A stretch of 64,000 nucleotides of DNA from Pocillopora verrucosa (Eukaryota; Cnidaria; Anthozoa; Scleractinia; Pocilloporidae), in the NCBI RefSeq assembly GCF_036669915.1, contig NC_089322.1, positions 15,375,678 to 15,439,677 on the forward strand, in the 5' to 3' direction. Each line of letters begins with the position of its first letter. The stretch's first letter is position 1. Below the pieces are notes generated by a model. It worked only from the letters and a program-made list of their open reading frames with translations, made no database searches and was not told where the DNA came from. The translations under genes were made by a program, and so were the position numbers. This document shows positions 11,280 through 24,193 of this stretch, piece by piece.

Positions 11280-13330
11280 TAATAAATTTACACAGACAAC
11301 AGGAAAGCGAGATTAAGACTTGCCGTGTCGCATTTAGTACACCTCATTGCTTGCTTCATGTCAGAGGCAGTAAACGGGTCATCAAGTAAGTAAGTCACGG
11401 TGTTAAAAAATGTTGCTAATATCTCTTTCCTAAAATAAATATCTAGAACGTTTCCATCAAGTTTTATTTTCGCACTGTTTGAAATTTTGGGCTGGAGGTT
11501 GGGGTGAGAAGCCCCAAAATACAGGAAGGATTGTATATATCTCGGCAGTCTATCAACCCTTGACACCCGAACGTTAGTATCCATGTTTGTTTCTGAATAC
11601 ATATGTGACTGCAAACGTCTAGGGTCACGTGACCAGACTCCAGCAGTCATGTTTGCCGTTTGCCGTGCACGTTATACTTTCGGACAGGGCGGTTTCAGGT
11701 ACTTGAGCTCCCTCGACGGTTTTTGTCTTCCTGTTCGAAAGTGCTCACGTATGGCCTATAAGAATATATGAGGTGAAGTCTTTTCTTCATAACTAAAAAT
11801 AAAAAGATACGGGACAGGATTGACCCAAGGGTACAACTGGTATGGATGCTCCGAGTAATGGGCTCCTGCTACAACCAATCCGTTTGGAACGCTGGGAAAC
11901 CAATCTTGTAGCCACAGTTTGCGTTTGAAATGAAGGACCTTCATTTTCTGTGTAATTCAAGATGGCGGCGAACATGTTGACTTTTTCAGTCGAAAGCCGA
12001 CGTCGATCTAAAACGCTGAAAGTCTCAAAACTTCTAACTTCTAACCACAAATTGCAAACTGGTTTTATGTTTGCGGCAATCACACCAAACGTGGCATGGA
12101 TCTAAAACTCTCTAAAAGCATCGTTTACGATACCTCGTAAAGGCGCATCGCTGGAACTCTTTTCACCTAGATGAAAACAAAAAAAAACCAGTGAATAGGA
12201 AATTAAAATTGTTATAAATTATATATATATATACATATACATATATATATTTGTCCATTTACATCATTTTGAGAGCAATTTGTTGTCTTCTTTTGCTCTG
12301 TGGAAGAGGAAAAGTTAAGGACCGTTCGTTATATATCGCCAAGGGAGGGGGGGAGGTGGGTTCCAGGACCTTTAATGGTCTTTTGCCCTCCCTCCTCCCC
12401 TTATTGGCGGTCAGTTTTCTACATTCCCCCCCTTAGACACGATATGAATAAAAAGTAAGTTTACTGGTGTAGGTGCACCAAAATTACCAGAAACGTCTTA
12501 ACCTGTAAACTCCCAAATTCTCATTAGTAATTCTCCTTACTGTCTGCCACATAGTTTTTGTGATGTTAGTTTAGAGAATTTGGTGTTGGATCAACTAATA
12601 ATCCCCTAATAAGTATTTTTCTTTATTCCCATTACCTGTTTCCTTGATATTGTATTGATATTGTAAGGAGAAGTTTTATCTTGGTCACTGATGGTAATTA
12701 AAGGGTTAAAAAGGTCTTCAGACATTCCACAATGATTACCAGAGGTTTGAGGAGAAAGCTTTTCCATGCGGAAAACGTGCGAAAAGAAAACGTTTTATTT
12801 ACGAACTTGCGAGAAACGCACGTTCGTGCGTAGGTGCTGAAGGCTTTTCAACTTTTTTCCGTACTCTCGCGATTTCGATTTGTGTGAATGGCATACACCT
12901 TTTTAAAAAAACCTGGAATTTGATATGGAACTACGTTTAAGGTGTATTTATATTGTCGCGTAGGTTTTGCCGTACGTAGAACGTGCGTGAAAGGATAAGA
13001 GTTAAGTAAATAGGTCTGGGCAGTATTAGAGGAGATGCTTGAAATGAAATGGGAGAGGATGAATCAAAATATTGTACGATTATTCACCGAAGTGGAGGTG
13101 AATAGTACTTGCAGTTCGCTTCCGAACTAGGCAATTAGCGCGCGTGAAAATCACTTTTCACTTGAGTGGTATATACCAAGATCAAGTACTGCTATCGGAT
13201 AGTCAATATAGGTAAATGCATGAGAAAAAAAACCATAAGAGTACAATTATTGCTCTTACAATTCAAAAGGAAATATTTCAAACTCTGGGTTCAATAGTAT
13301 TATGATGATTAAGGACCGGTGGCCGACAAA
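11280..13330 (-). pseudogene. Gene-less remnant unit (unit 2)
   Basis: The sequence jumps at about 11,515 from the region downstream of the terminal exon (ggtgagaagcc) to the intron side (aaaatacaggaagg), removing the 4-Cys exon and its polyadenylation signal. At about 13,327 it jumps again, from intron sequence (gaccggtggccgaca) into the middle of the LTR-like element of the next unit, removing exon 1 and its promoter. The unit therefore encodes no peptide. Confidence 0.6.
12502..12705. mobile_element. TTAA-flanked MITE, copy 1
   Basis: 204 bp with terminal inverted repeats (cctgtaaactccc... and ...attaaaggg), flanked by TTAA at 12498-12501 and 12706-12709. The empty site (catcTTAAaaggtc) survives at 25400 and 40920. 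TTAA duplication is the piggyBac hallmark, so this is probably a piggyBac-type non-autonomous element. Confidence 0.8.
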
Positions 13331-14321
13331 CATTGTAATGAGCCAGTTGATCATTTCTTATTCCTTTTGGCGGTCTTATCTAACAGATAGAGTTTGGTCA
13401 CCTTTTCCTTATTATGATTGTGAATTTGACATGGAGACAGATGTTTTTGCGTAAACTGCGGTTTGCGGCTAGTTACCGATATATTTTCATTATGTTGCTG
13501 TGAAAAATAGTTAAGTACCAAAAAAAATGCCTCTACCCTATAAAATTGATCCCGTACAGGACTTTCCCGGAAATAACCCCCTTTCATACTTTTATCCACT
13601 TAACACCCTCGTTTTTAGGCTAAATCCATGTCGAATTCCCGATCAGGAAAATAGTTTTTATTTTTTGCCCTCTTTTTCTTAGAGATGATTTAAGGTGTAA
13701 ACGTGAAGTACTTTTATCTGCCGCACTGAATTTGTAATTATATAACTTATGCAAATAGCACCTAGTTTTCTTAGGGGCGGTACCTTGGGTACGCCCTTTC
13801 TTCTTCGAATATGTGTTTACTCTGTTGTTATGTAACAACCTTCAAGTACAATTTTCTTTTAAGATACCTTTTTAAGCATGATTTTAATTCTGTTTATTAG
13901 AATTTTTATATTATCAATCTTGCTTCTGTTCTGGCCGATCTTAATCATAAATGTAAGAAATTTAAGGTAGAAAATGCTTTTGTAACTGCGTAAACAACTC
14001 GAAGACGCAAACTAATTATGAGGGGTCTGTCGTACGTAACTTAACGTGATTCGCTGATTGAGATAGAATGATGACGATGGAAGAAGATTGACAGCTTCGC
14101 AGTGTCACCTTTAGTGCCGCCTTTATAGGCTGGTGCACAGCATCTTTCAATCAGAGAATATAGCAAAATAGAGCAGTGTGGACTTATGTCAAAAGGAATA
14201 AGCTGAACTGTGGTGAATAAGGTCCAGACTGGGCTACACCCCGAAAATAAGAATTGTACTCAGAGTTCAACCAGAAAATAAAGGAAATTCAACCGAGTGT
14301 TAGAGAAGAATTCTTCTAACA
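13328..14321. mobile_element. Solo-LTR-like insertion, copy 2, left end deleted
   Basis: The same element as at 3980-5088, but its first 110 bp or so were lost in the deletion that fused units 2 and 3. The right end TCTTCTAACA and the following CGTG are intact. Confidence 0.65.
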
Positions 14322-15224
14322 CGTGTGGACAGCGATCGAAAGTGTAACAAATTAATTTAAAATAATAACTTTCTATAACAAGTCTTGTTTTCCAAAGCAA
14401 TAACACTTTTCTTTTCTATCTAAAAATTTTCAAGTCGGTCACCATTTGTTTCCCTTTGATTTATGTTAAACTAACTGTATGCTTATCTTATTTTTTTCAT
14501 TCAAATTCCGGGCTATTGATATTTCCATATTTTTTTCTTGTTACTTCAATATGTCATGATGGTTGCTTACGACGTGACGCCGTCCCACAAGACAACACAA
14601 TGAATAGGCGAGGACTGAGTCTCGATGACGTTTACCATAAGCCGTAAAAGTGCCAAACATTTTGGCCGTTGGACGTAATTATTGGCAAATTCAAACCATT
14701 TGTCGTAAACATAGTCAGCCCGCTCAAGTTCCCAGAATAACATATGGATATAACAAAACATAACGGCAATTGTAATTGGAAAATAGAGCGACTATTTATC
14801 TGTCCTGAAAGAAAACTGAAAAGAAAGTGAAGTAATAAATTTACACAGACAACAGGAAAGCAAGATTAGGACTTGCCGTGTCGTATTTAGTACACCTCAT
14901 TGCTTGTTTCATTTCAGAGGCAGTAAACGGGTCATCAAGTAAGTAAGTCACGGTCTTAAAAAAAGGTTTGTAATATCTCTTTCCTAAAATAAATATCTAG
15001 AACGTTTCCATCAAGTTTTATTCTCGCACTGTTTGGAATTTTGGGCTGGAGATTGGGGCGAGGAAGCCAAATTTGATCCAATTGCACATCTCCGACATTT
15101 GACTGTTGTGTTGCGTCAAGGACAATTGAAACTTCATGATTTCTAAAACACTTTAATTATTTACGTCTTTAAACAATTTAGCGTTTTATTCCTTTGATTT
15201 ACGGGACTCGTCGCGTGGAATAGT

Positions 15225-18182
15225 TTACTCAGGCTGATCGCCGCTCTTCCCCTGAGTTACACATATAAGGCGACTTCTTCTTCTCTTCCCAACAACAGCC
15301 ATACATTTCTTCCCAGCTGGGCAATTTTTCAAGGCCTTTTCTCTATCGTTGCATTCTAAAAGGATAGAAAAAAAACCAACAACAAGGCATGCAGTTTAAA
15401 TGTGATGGTTACGATCGCGGATGAAAATACAGGAACGATTGTATATATCTCGGCAGTCTATTAACCCTTGACACCCGAACATTAGTATATATGTTTGTTT
15501 CTGAATACGTGTGACCAAAAACGTCTGGGGTCACGTGACCAGACTCCAGCGGTCATGTTCGCCGTTTGCCGTCCACGTTTTATTTTCGGGCTAGGCAGTT
15601 TCAGGTACTTATGCTCCCTTGACGGTTTTTGTCTTCCTGTTCGATAGTGCTCGCGTATGGCCTATAAGAATATATGTGAGGTGAAGTCTTTTCTTCATAA
15701 CCAGGAGCCCATTATCCGGAGCTTCAATCTTCCATACTTACCCTCTGAGTAAACCCTGTCCCGTATCTTTTTATTTTGAGAGGCGCCTTCCACGGGGTTT
15801 TTCGCGGGTGTTTACATAATAGCCAATCATAAGAGAGCCGTGGTCCTCTATTGTTTATGTCACATGCAGGCCACACGATAGTCCTTTAATAATGGCGAAG
15901 AGGGCGGAAAATTTCCATTTTTTTTCTTTTTAATGGTGTTGTGCGAACGTCAGCGTGGTTTTGCGGGAAATAAAAGAGCCCCCCACGTATCTTAGTTCTA
16001 AAAATAAAAAGATACGGGACAGGATTGACTCAAGGGTACAACTGCTATGGATGCTCCGGGTAATGGGCTCCTGTTACAACCAATCCGTTTGGAACGCTAG
16101 GAAACAATCTTTCAGCCACAGTTTGTATTTGAGATGAAGGACCTCCATTTTCTGTGTAATTCAAGATGGCAGCGAACATGTTGACTTTTTCAGTCGAAAG
16201 CCGACGTCGATCTAAAAAGTTGAAAGTCTCAAAACTTCTATTTTCTAACCACAACTTCTGACAGGTTTTACGTTTGCGGTAATCACACCAAACGTGGATC
16301 TAAAACTCTCTAAAAGTAGTGTTTATGATACCTCGTAAAGGCGCATCGCTGGAACTCTCTTCACCTAGATGAAAAAAAAAACCACTGAGTGGTAAATTTA
16401 AAAAAAAAATAAAAATAAAAAAAAAAAATATATATATATATATTTATAACCATTGACGTCATTTTGAGAACGAGCTGTCTTCTTTCGCTCTTTGGAAGAG
16501 GAAAAACTGGATCAGTTAAGAACCGCTCGTTATATATTTTATCGCCAAGGGGGGGAGGTGGGTTCCAGGATATTTAATGGTCTTATTGCCCTCCCTCCTC
16601 CCCTTATTGGCGGTCAGTTTTCTTCACTTGTCCCCTTAGACACGATCTGAATAAAACGTAAGTAGTAAACTGGTGTAGGTGCACCCAAATTACCAGAAAC
16701 GTCTTAACCCGTAAACTCCCAAATTCTCATTAGTAATTCTCCTTACTGTCTGCCACATAGTTCTTGTGATGTTAGTTTGGAGGATTTGGTGTTGGATCAA
16801 CTAATAATTCCCTAATAAATATTTCTCTTTATTCTCATCACCTGTCTTCTTGATATCGTATTGATATTGTAAGGAGAAGTTTTGTCTTGGTCACTGATGG
16901 TAGTTAAAGGGTTAAAAAGGTCTTCAGACATTCCACAATGCTTACCAGAGGTTTGAGGAGAAAGCTTTTCCATGCGGAAAACGTGCGAAAAGAAAACGTT
17001 TTATTTACGAACTTGCGAGAAACGCACGCTCGTGCGTAGGTGCTGAAGACTTTACAACTTTTTTCCGTACTCTCGCGATTTCGATTAGTGCAAATGGCAT
17101 ACGCTTTTTTTAAAAAAACCTGGAAATGGAACTACGTTTAAGGTGTTTTTATATTGTCGCGTAAGTTTTGCCGTACGTAAAACGTGCGTGAAAGGATAAG
17201 AGTTAAGTAAATAGATCTGGGCAGTATTAGAGTAGATGCTTGGAATGAAATGGGAGAGCATGAATCAAAATATTGTACGATTATTCACCGAAGTGGAGGT
17301 GAATAGCACTTGCAGTTCGCTTCCAAACTAGCCAATAAGCGCGCATGAAAATCACTATTCGCTTGAGTGGTATATACTAAGATCAAGTACTGCTATCGGA
17401 TAGTCAATATAGGTAAATGCATGAGAAAAAAACCATAAGAGTACAATAATTGCTCTTACAACTTCAAAAGGAAATATTTCAAACTCTGGGTTCAATAGTA
17501 TTATGATGGTTAAGGACCGGTGCCCGACAATCAGGCGCTGTGAAACCTGTACCAAAGTTATTCTAACAGCCGACTAACAACTACTAAAAAAAAGGAATTA
17601 TGGACGTAAAATTATCGTCACAATCAAATATAGTAGGAAATGCGCGTTTGAGTCACGTCGCGGTTCCTTTCTTTCATTTATTTCGAAAATTGAAGCTCAC
17701 CTATAGGGTTCATTTTTAAAATCATAAGATGAAAATCTTTCGGAAATAAGGAACCAGTTAGTGTCATTTAGTGTCAGATCATTGTAATAGGTTCTTATCT
17801 CATTGTTCTGCGAAAGTGTGTGATTTACTACGACAAACCCAGAGAGGGGAAAGGAGAAGGAAAACCATTTTGGGTGTTAGCGATCACTTTTTAGACTACA
17901 CAGAAGGTTAAGTAGGATTTTCAGTCTGAATGCGATTAAATCTGACACAAGCGGCTTTTTTTAATTTATCTAGTTTGTAGCTTATATTCTTATAGACCTT
18001 TCGACCAATTTTATAAAACTCGAATACATTTACATACATACACGACTAATTCATCAATTGAATTACTGTTGTGTGTTACCCTCCTTAAATAAATTTGTTA
18101 TTATTATTATTACTAAAGCACACATACCTGCAATGATACAAACCAAACAGAAAACAAGGCAAAGAACAGCAACGAGCTTCAT
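15225..18182 (-). CDS. Array gene 2: two-exon secreted basic 4-Cys peptide (A type)
   Basis: CDS = complement of 15225..15355 joined to 18128..18182. Exon 1 encodes MKLVAVLCLVFCLVCIIA and ends GCAG|GTATGT in phase 1. The terminal exon follows TTTTAG and encodes 43 residues with C-x9-C-x5-C-x13-C, NCPAGKKC and a GKRRRSRL basic run. It differs from gene 1 by Thr to Leu before the second cysteine and Ile to Val after the third. AATAAA is at 15185-15190. The intron of about 2.8 kb holds a foldback element, a TTAA MITE and a (TA)n tract. Confidence 0.6.
15699..16081. repeat. Inverted-repeat (foldback) element, copy in unit 3
   Basis: Same two-armed structure as at 6468-6850, with the inverted pair cctgtcccgtatctttttat and aaaataaaaagatacgggac. 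It lies within the intron of array gene 2. Confidence 0.6.
16708..16911. mobile_element. TTAA-flanked MITE, copy 2
   Basis: Same family as 12502-12705. Starts cccgtaaactccc and ends agttaaaggg, with TTAA at 16704-16707 and 16912-16915. Confidence 0.8.
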
Positions 18183-19786
18183 CGTAAGTTCTGTCTTCTC
18201 GCTAATAGCAGTGTCTTCTTCTCAACCTCTCTGCGAAGAGAAACAAATGCTCTTTATACTAGTTCAATGATAAATCCAATAAAGTTATATTCGCATATCA
18301 TATGAATCATTCATCGAGTTACATGTCTATGAGGTAATGCATTTTTATCTATGAAGGCCCCTTGAGTCCTCAGGCTATTTTTAAACCATTGTTTTTATGA
18401 TGTTTTCCGATAAAGGTGATGGCCTGAGGGATACTTTTACGGGTAACGATTAATATTTGGCCATTTTACGACTTCCAGGTAATTTTCTTCCCGTTTCGAT
18501 TAAAGAAAGAATTTTAAGGCTGACTATTTTTACGACGAAGTTTACGCCTAACGGCTAAATTTTTTTGGCCCTTTTACAGTTAACGGTTAACCCCGTTTAC
18601 ACCCTAACATTAGTATGCATAATCTCTGTACTGTTCTCTATACATTTCCTAAGAAGCTGACAAGGAGAATTTGTTTAACAATCAAGAGCTCTACGTGTTT
18701 ATTCCTCTTTTCTCATGATCATGATCTCAAATGAATGCTATAAGCGCTCCTCTCGACTTCCCTTCGAAAAAAAATGTTCTTTTATTTTTTGCCCATGAAA
18801 AGGGTTTAGGACACGTGCTTAAAAAAATCGTTTAAGTGTTCTCAAATTCTTTTTTCTGCGTCGCCACAAGCCAAACATCATTTTTGGCTGGACCACCCGT
18901 GTGGACAGTGATCGAAAGTGTAACACAATAACTTTCTATAACAAGTCTTGTTTTCCAAACTAATAACATTTGTGTTCTTTTCTATTTAAAAATTTCCAAG
19001 TCCGTCACTATATGTTTCCCTTTGGTTTATGTTAAACTAACTGTATGCTTATCTTAATTTTTTTTATTCAAATTCCGGGCTATTGATATTTCCATATTTT
19101 TTTCTTGTTACTTCAATATGTCATGACGGTTGCTTACGACGTGACGCCGTCCCACAAGACAACACAATGAATAGGCGAAGACTGAGTCTCGATGACGTTT
19201 ACCATAAGCCGTAAAAGGGCCAAACATTTTGGCCGTTGGACGTAATAACTGGCAAATTCAAACCATTTGTCATAAAAATAGTCAACCTGCTCAAATTCCC
19301 AGAATAACATATGGATATAACAAATCACAACGGCAATTGTAATTGGAATATAGAGCGACTATTTATCTGTCCAGAAAGAAAACTGAAAAGAAAGTGAAGT
19401 AATAAATTTACACAGACAACAGGAAAGCGACATTAGGACTTGCCGTGTCATATTTAGTACACCTCGTTGCTTGCTTCATGTCAGAGGCAGTAAACGTGTC
19501 ATCAAGTAAGTCACGGTGTTAAAAAACGTTGCTAATATCTCTTTCCTAAAATAAATATCTAGAACGTTTCCATCAAGTTTTATTTTCGCACTGTTTGAGA
19601 TTTTGGGCTGGAGATTGGGGCGAGGAAGCCAAATTTGATCCAATTGTAGATCTCCGACATTTGACTGCTGTGTTGCGTCAATGACAATTGAAACTTCATG
19701 ATTTCTAAAACACTTTAATTATTTACGTCTTTAAACAATTTAGCGTTTTATTCCTTTGATTTACGGGACTCGTCGCGTGGAATAGT

Positions 19787-19917
19787 TTACTCAGGCTGAT
19801 CGCCGCTCTTCCCCTGAGTTACACATATAAGGCGACTTCTTCTTCTCTTCCCAACAACAGCCATACATTTCTTCCCAGCTGGGCAATTTTTCAAGGCCTT
19901 TTCTCTATCGTTGCATT
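19787..19917 (-). pseudogene. Orphan 4-Cys terminal exon (unit 4)
   Basis: An open terminal exon with the same residues as that of array gene 2 and a TTTTTAG acceptor. No signal-peptide exon remains upstream on the minus strand: at about 22,190 the sequence jumps from the exon-1 donor region (gagcacacata) to another intron copy (atcacatgatg). Without exon 1 there is no start codon or signal peptide, unless the transcript reads from a distant unit. Confidence 0.5.
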
Positions 19918-20737
19918 CTAAAAAGATAGAAAAAAAAACCAACAACAAGGCATGCAGTTTAAATGTGATGGTTACGATCGCAGATGAAAATACAGGAACG
20001 ATTGTATATATCTCAGCAGTCTATTAACCCTTGACACCCGAACATTAGTATCTATGTTTGTTTCTGAATACGTGTGACCAAAACGTCTGGGGTCACGTGA
20101 CCAGACTCCAGCGGTCATGTTCGCCGTTTGCCGTTTGGAACGCTAGGAACTAATCTTTCAGCTACAGTTTGTGTTTGAGATGAAGGACCTCCATTTTCTG
20201 TGTAATTCAAGATGGCGGCGAACATGTTGACTTTTTCAGTCGAAAGCCGACGTCGATCTAAAAGGCTGAAAGTCTCACAACTTCTATTTTCTAACCACAA
20301 TTTCGAACAGGTTTTACGTTTGCGGTAATCACACCAAACGTGGATCTAAAACTCTCTAAAAGTAATGTTTATGATACCTCGTAAAGGCGCATCGCTGGAA
20401 CTCTCTTCACCTAGATGAAAAAAAAAAAACAAGTGAATGGTAAATTTAAAAAATTATTTATATATACATATATAACCATTGACGTCATTTTGAGAGCGAG
20501 CTGTCTTCTTTCGCTCTGTGGAAGAGGAAAAACTGGATCAGTTAAGAACCGCTCGTTATATATTTTATCGCTAAGGGAGGGGGGGAGGTGGGTTCCAGGA
20601 TCTTTAATGGTCTTATTGCCCTCCCTCCTCCCCTTATTGGCGGTCAGTTTTCTTGACTTCTCCCCTTAGACACGATCTGAATAAAACGTAAGTAGTAAAC
20701 TGGTGTAGGTGCACCCAAATTACCAGAAACGTCTTAA

Positions 20738-20941
20738 CCCGTAAACTCCCAAATTCTCATTAGTAATTCTCCTTACTGTCTGCCACATAGTTTTTGTGAT
20801 GTTAGTTTGGAGAATTTGGTGTTGGATCAACTAATAATCCCCTAATAAGTATTTTTCTTTATTCTCATCACCTGTCTTCTTGATATCGTATTGATATTGT
20901 AAGGAGAAGTTTTATCTTGGTCACTGATGATAGTTCAAGGG
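20738..20941. mobile_element. TTAA-flanked MITE, copy 3
   Basis: Same family; TTAA at 20734-20737 and 20942-20945. One arm has a substitution (agttcaaggg). Confidence 0.8.
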
Positions 20942-23103
20942 TTAAAAGGTCTTCAGACATTCCACAATGCTTACCAGAGGTTTGAGGAGAAAGCTTTTTT
21001 ATGCGGAAAACGTGCGAAAAGAAAACGTCTTATTTACGAACTTGCGAGAAACGCGTAGGTGCTGAAGGCTTTTCAACTTTTTTCCGTACTCTCGCGATTT
21101 CGATTTGTGTGAATGGCATACGCCTTTTAAAAAACCTGGAATTTGATATGGAACTACGTTTAAGGTGTTTTTATATTGTCGCGTAAGTTTTGCCGTACGT
21201 AAAACGTGCGTGAAAGTATAAGAGTTAAGTAAATAGATCTGGGTAGTTTTAGAGGAGATGCTTGGAATGAAATGGGAGAGGATGAATCAAAATATTGTAC
21301 AAATATTCACCGAAGTGGAGGTGAATAGTACTTGCAGTTCGCTTCCGAACTAGCCAATTAGCGCGCGTGAAAATCACTATTCACTATAGTGGTATATACT
21401 AAGATCAAGTACTGCTATCGGATAGTCAACATAGGTAAATGCATGAGAAAAAAACCATAAGAGTACAATTATTGCTCTTAAAACTTCAAAAGGAAATATT
21501 TCAAACTCTGGGTTCAATAGTATTATGATGGTTAAGGACCGGTGCCCGACAATCAGGCGCTGTGAAACCTGTACCAAAGTTATCACAACAGCCGACTGAC
21601 AACCAGGGAAACAAACGAATTATGGGCGTAAAATTATCGTCACAGTCAAATAGGAAATAGAAAATGCATGTTTGAGTCACCTTGCGGTTGGTTTCTTTCA
21701 TTAACTTCTAAAATTGAAGCTCACCCATAGGCTTCATTTTTAAAATCATTTAATGAAAATCTTTCGGAAATAAGGAACCAGTTAGTGTCGTGTTTTTTAA
21801 AAGATCATTGTAATTGGTTGTTATCTCATTGTTCTGCGAAAGCGTGTGATATTTTTTCCAATACGACAAACCCAGAGAGGGAAAAGGAGAAGGAATACTA
21901 TTTTGGGTGTTAGCGATCATTTTTTTAGACTACACAGAAGGTTAAGTAGGATTCTCAGTCCGGATGCGATTTAACCTGACTCAAGCGGCTTTTTTCATTT
22001 TATCTAGTTTGTAGCTTATATTCTTATAGACCTTTCGACCAATTTTATAAAACTCGAATACATTTTTATTCTAATGACGGTACTTTTAGGATCGAGGGCG
22101 ACTAATTCATCAGTTGAATTACTGTTGTGTGTTACCCTCCTTAAACAAATTTGTTATTATTACGATTATTCTAGAGCACACATAATCACATGATGAAAAT
22201 CTTTCGGAAATAAGGAACCAGTTAGTGTTGTGTTTTTTAAAAGATCATTGTAATAGGTTGTTATCTCATTGTTCTGTGAAAGGGTGTGATTTTTTTCCCA
22301 ATACGACAAACCCAGAGAAGGGAAAGGAGAAGGAAAACCATTTTGGGCGTTAGCGATCATTTTTTAGATTTAGGTTTTTTAGGTCTTATAGACCTTTCGA
22401 CCAGTTTTATAAAACTCGAATACATTTTTATTCTAATGATGGTACTTTTAGGATCGAGGGCGACTAATCCATCAGTTGAATTACTGTTAAATGTATTTGT
22501 TATTTGTTATGCTAGTTCAATGATAAATCTGATAAAGTTATATTCGTATATCATATGAATCATTCATCGAGTTACATGTCTATGAGGTAATGCATTTTTA
22601 CCTATGAAGGCCCCTTGAGTCCTCAGGCTATTTTCAACCCATTGTTTTTGTGATGTTATCCGATGAAGTGATGGCCCGAGGGGTACCTTCACGGGTAACG
22701 ATTAAAATTTGGCCATATGACGACTTCCAGGTAATTTTCTTCCCGTTTCGATTAAAGAAAGAATTTTAAGGCTGACTATTTTTACGACAAAGTTTACGCC
22801 TAACGACTAAATTATTTTGGCCCTTTTACGGTTAACAGTTAACCCCCTTTACACCCTAACATTAGTATGCATATTCTCCATACTGTTCTCTATACATTTC
22901 CTAAGGAGCTGACGAGGAGAATTTGTTTAACAATCAAGAGCTCTACATGATCATTTCCTCTTTTCTCATGGTCATGATCTCAAAAAAGGGTTTAGGACAC
23001 GTGCTTATAAAAATCGTTTAGGTGTTCTCAAAGTCTTTTTTCTGCGTCGCCACAAGCCAAACATCATTTTTGACAGCGATCGAAAGTGTAACACATTAAT
23101 TTA

Positions 23104-23361
23104 TAAAATAATTCAAATAGTACGCGCGCTCTGATCGGCCAAAAAAGCATCTTACATGAGTGTATGTAAACGCGGTTTTCGTTCCCCTTTCGTTAGTTAT
23201 TTTATAAAAGAAATGTAAAATGGTTTCCATGTTTACATAGCCTGATGTAAACACTTGGGAGGTTGGGAGAAGCGATTCCTACACTTATCTCGGGTTCTCC
23301 CAACCTCAAGCATGTTTACATCAGGCTATGTAAACACGGAAACCATTTTACCTTTCTTCAT
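23104..23361. mobile_element. Foldback MITE, 258 bp, copy 2 (B unit)
   Basis: Same element as 10555-10812, with TA on both sides and an intact hairpin (gtttacatagcctgatgtaa and its inverse). Confidence 0.7.
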
Positions 23362-24193
23362 TAAAATAATAACTTTCTATAACAAGTCTTGTTTTACAAA
23401 CCAATAACATTTGTGTTCTTTTCTATCTAAAAATTTCCAAGTCGCTCACTATATATTTCCCTTTGGTTTATGTTGAACTAACTGTATGCTTATCTTAATT
23501 TTTTTTCATTCAAATTCCGGGCTATTGATATTTCCATATTTTTTTCTTGTTACTTCAATATGTCATGATGGTTGCTTACGACGTGACGCCGTCCCACAAG
23601 AAAACACAATGAATAGGCGAAGACTGAGTCTCGATGAGGTTTACCATAAGCCATAAAAGGGCTAAAACATTTGGCCGTTGCACGTGATAACTGGCAAATT
23701 CAAACTATTTGTCGTAAAAATAGTCAACCTGCTCAAATTCCCAGAATAACATATGGATATAACAAATCACAACGGCAATTGTAATTGGAATATAGAGTGA
23801 CTATTTATCTGACCAGAAAAAAAACTGAAAAGAAAATGAAGTAATAAATTTACACAGACAACAGGAAAGCGAGATTAAGACTTGCCGTGTCGCATTTAGT
23901 ACACCTCATTGCTTGCTTCATGTCAGAGGCAGTAAACGGGTCATCAAGTAAGTAAGTCACGGTCTTAAAAAATGTTGCTAATATCTCTTTCCTTAAATAA
24001 ATATCTAGAACGTTTCCATCAAGTTTTATTTTCGCACTGTTTGAAATTTTGGGCTGGAGGTTGGGGTGAGAAGCCAAAATTTGATCCAATTGTACATATT
24101 CGACATTTGATCGCTGTGTTACGTCAATAACAATTGAAACTTCACGTCTTCTAATACACTTTAATTATATACGTCTTTAAACAATTTAGAGTT

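Noticed and set aside
23850-24089. 79-81 codon minus-strand frame (KLDGNVLDIY...) recurring in most units
   Set aside because: It lies downstream of the terminal exon's polyadenylation signal. It is broken by a stop in unit 1 (near 5810), by a 4-nt deletion in unit 4 (near 19505) and by another frameshift in unit 7 (near 33520), so it is not under coding constraint.
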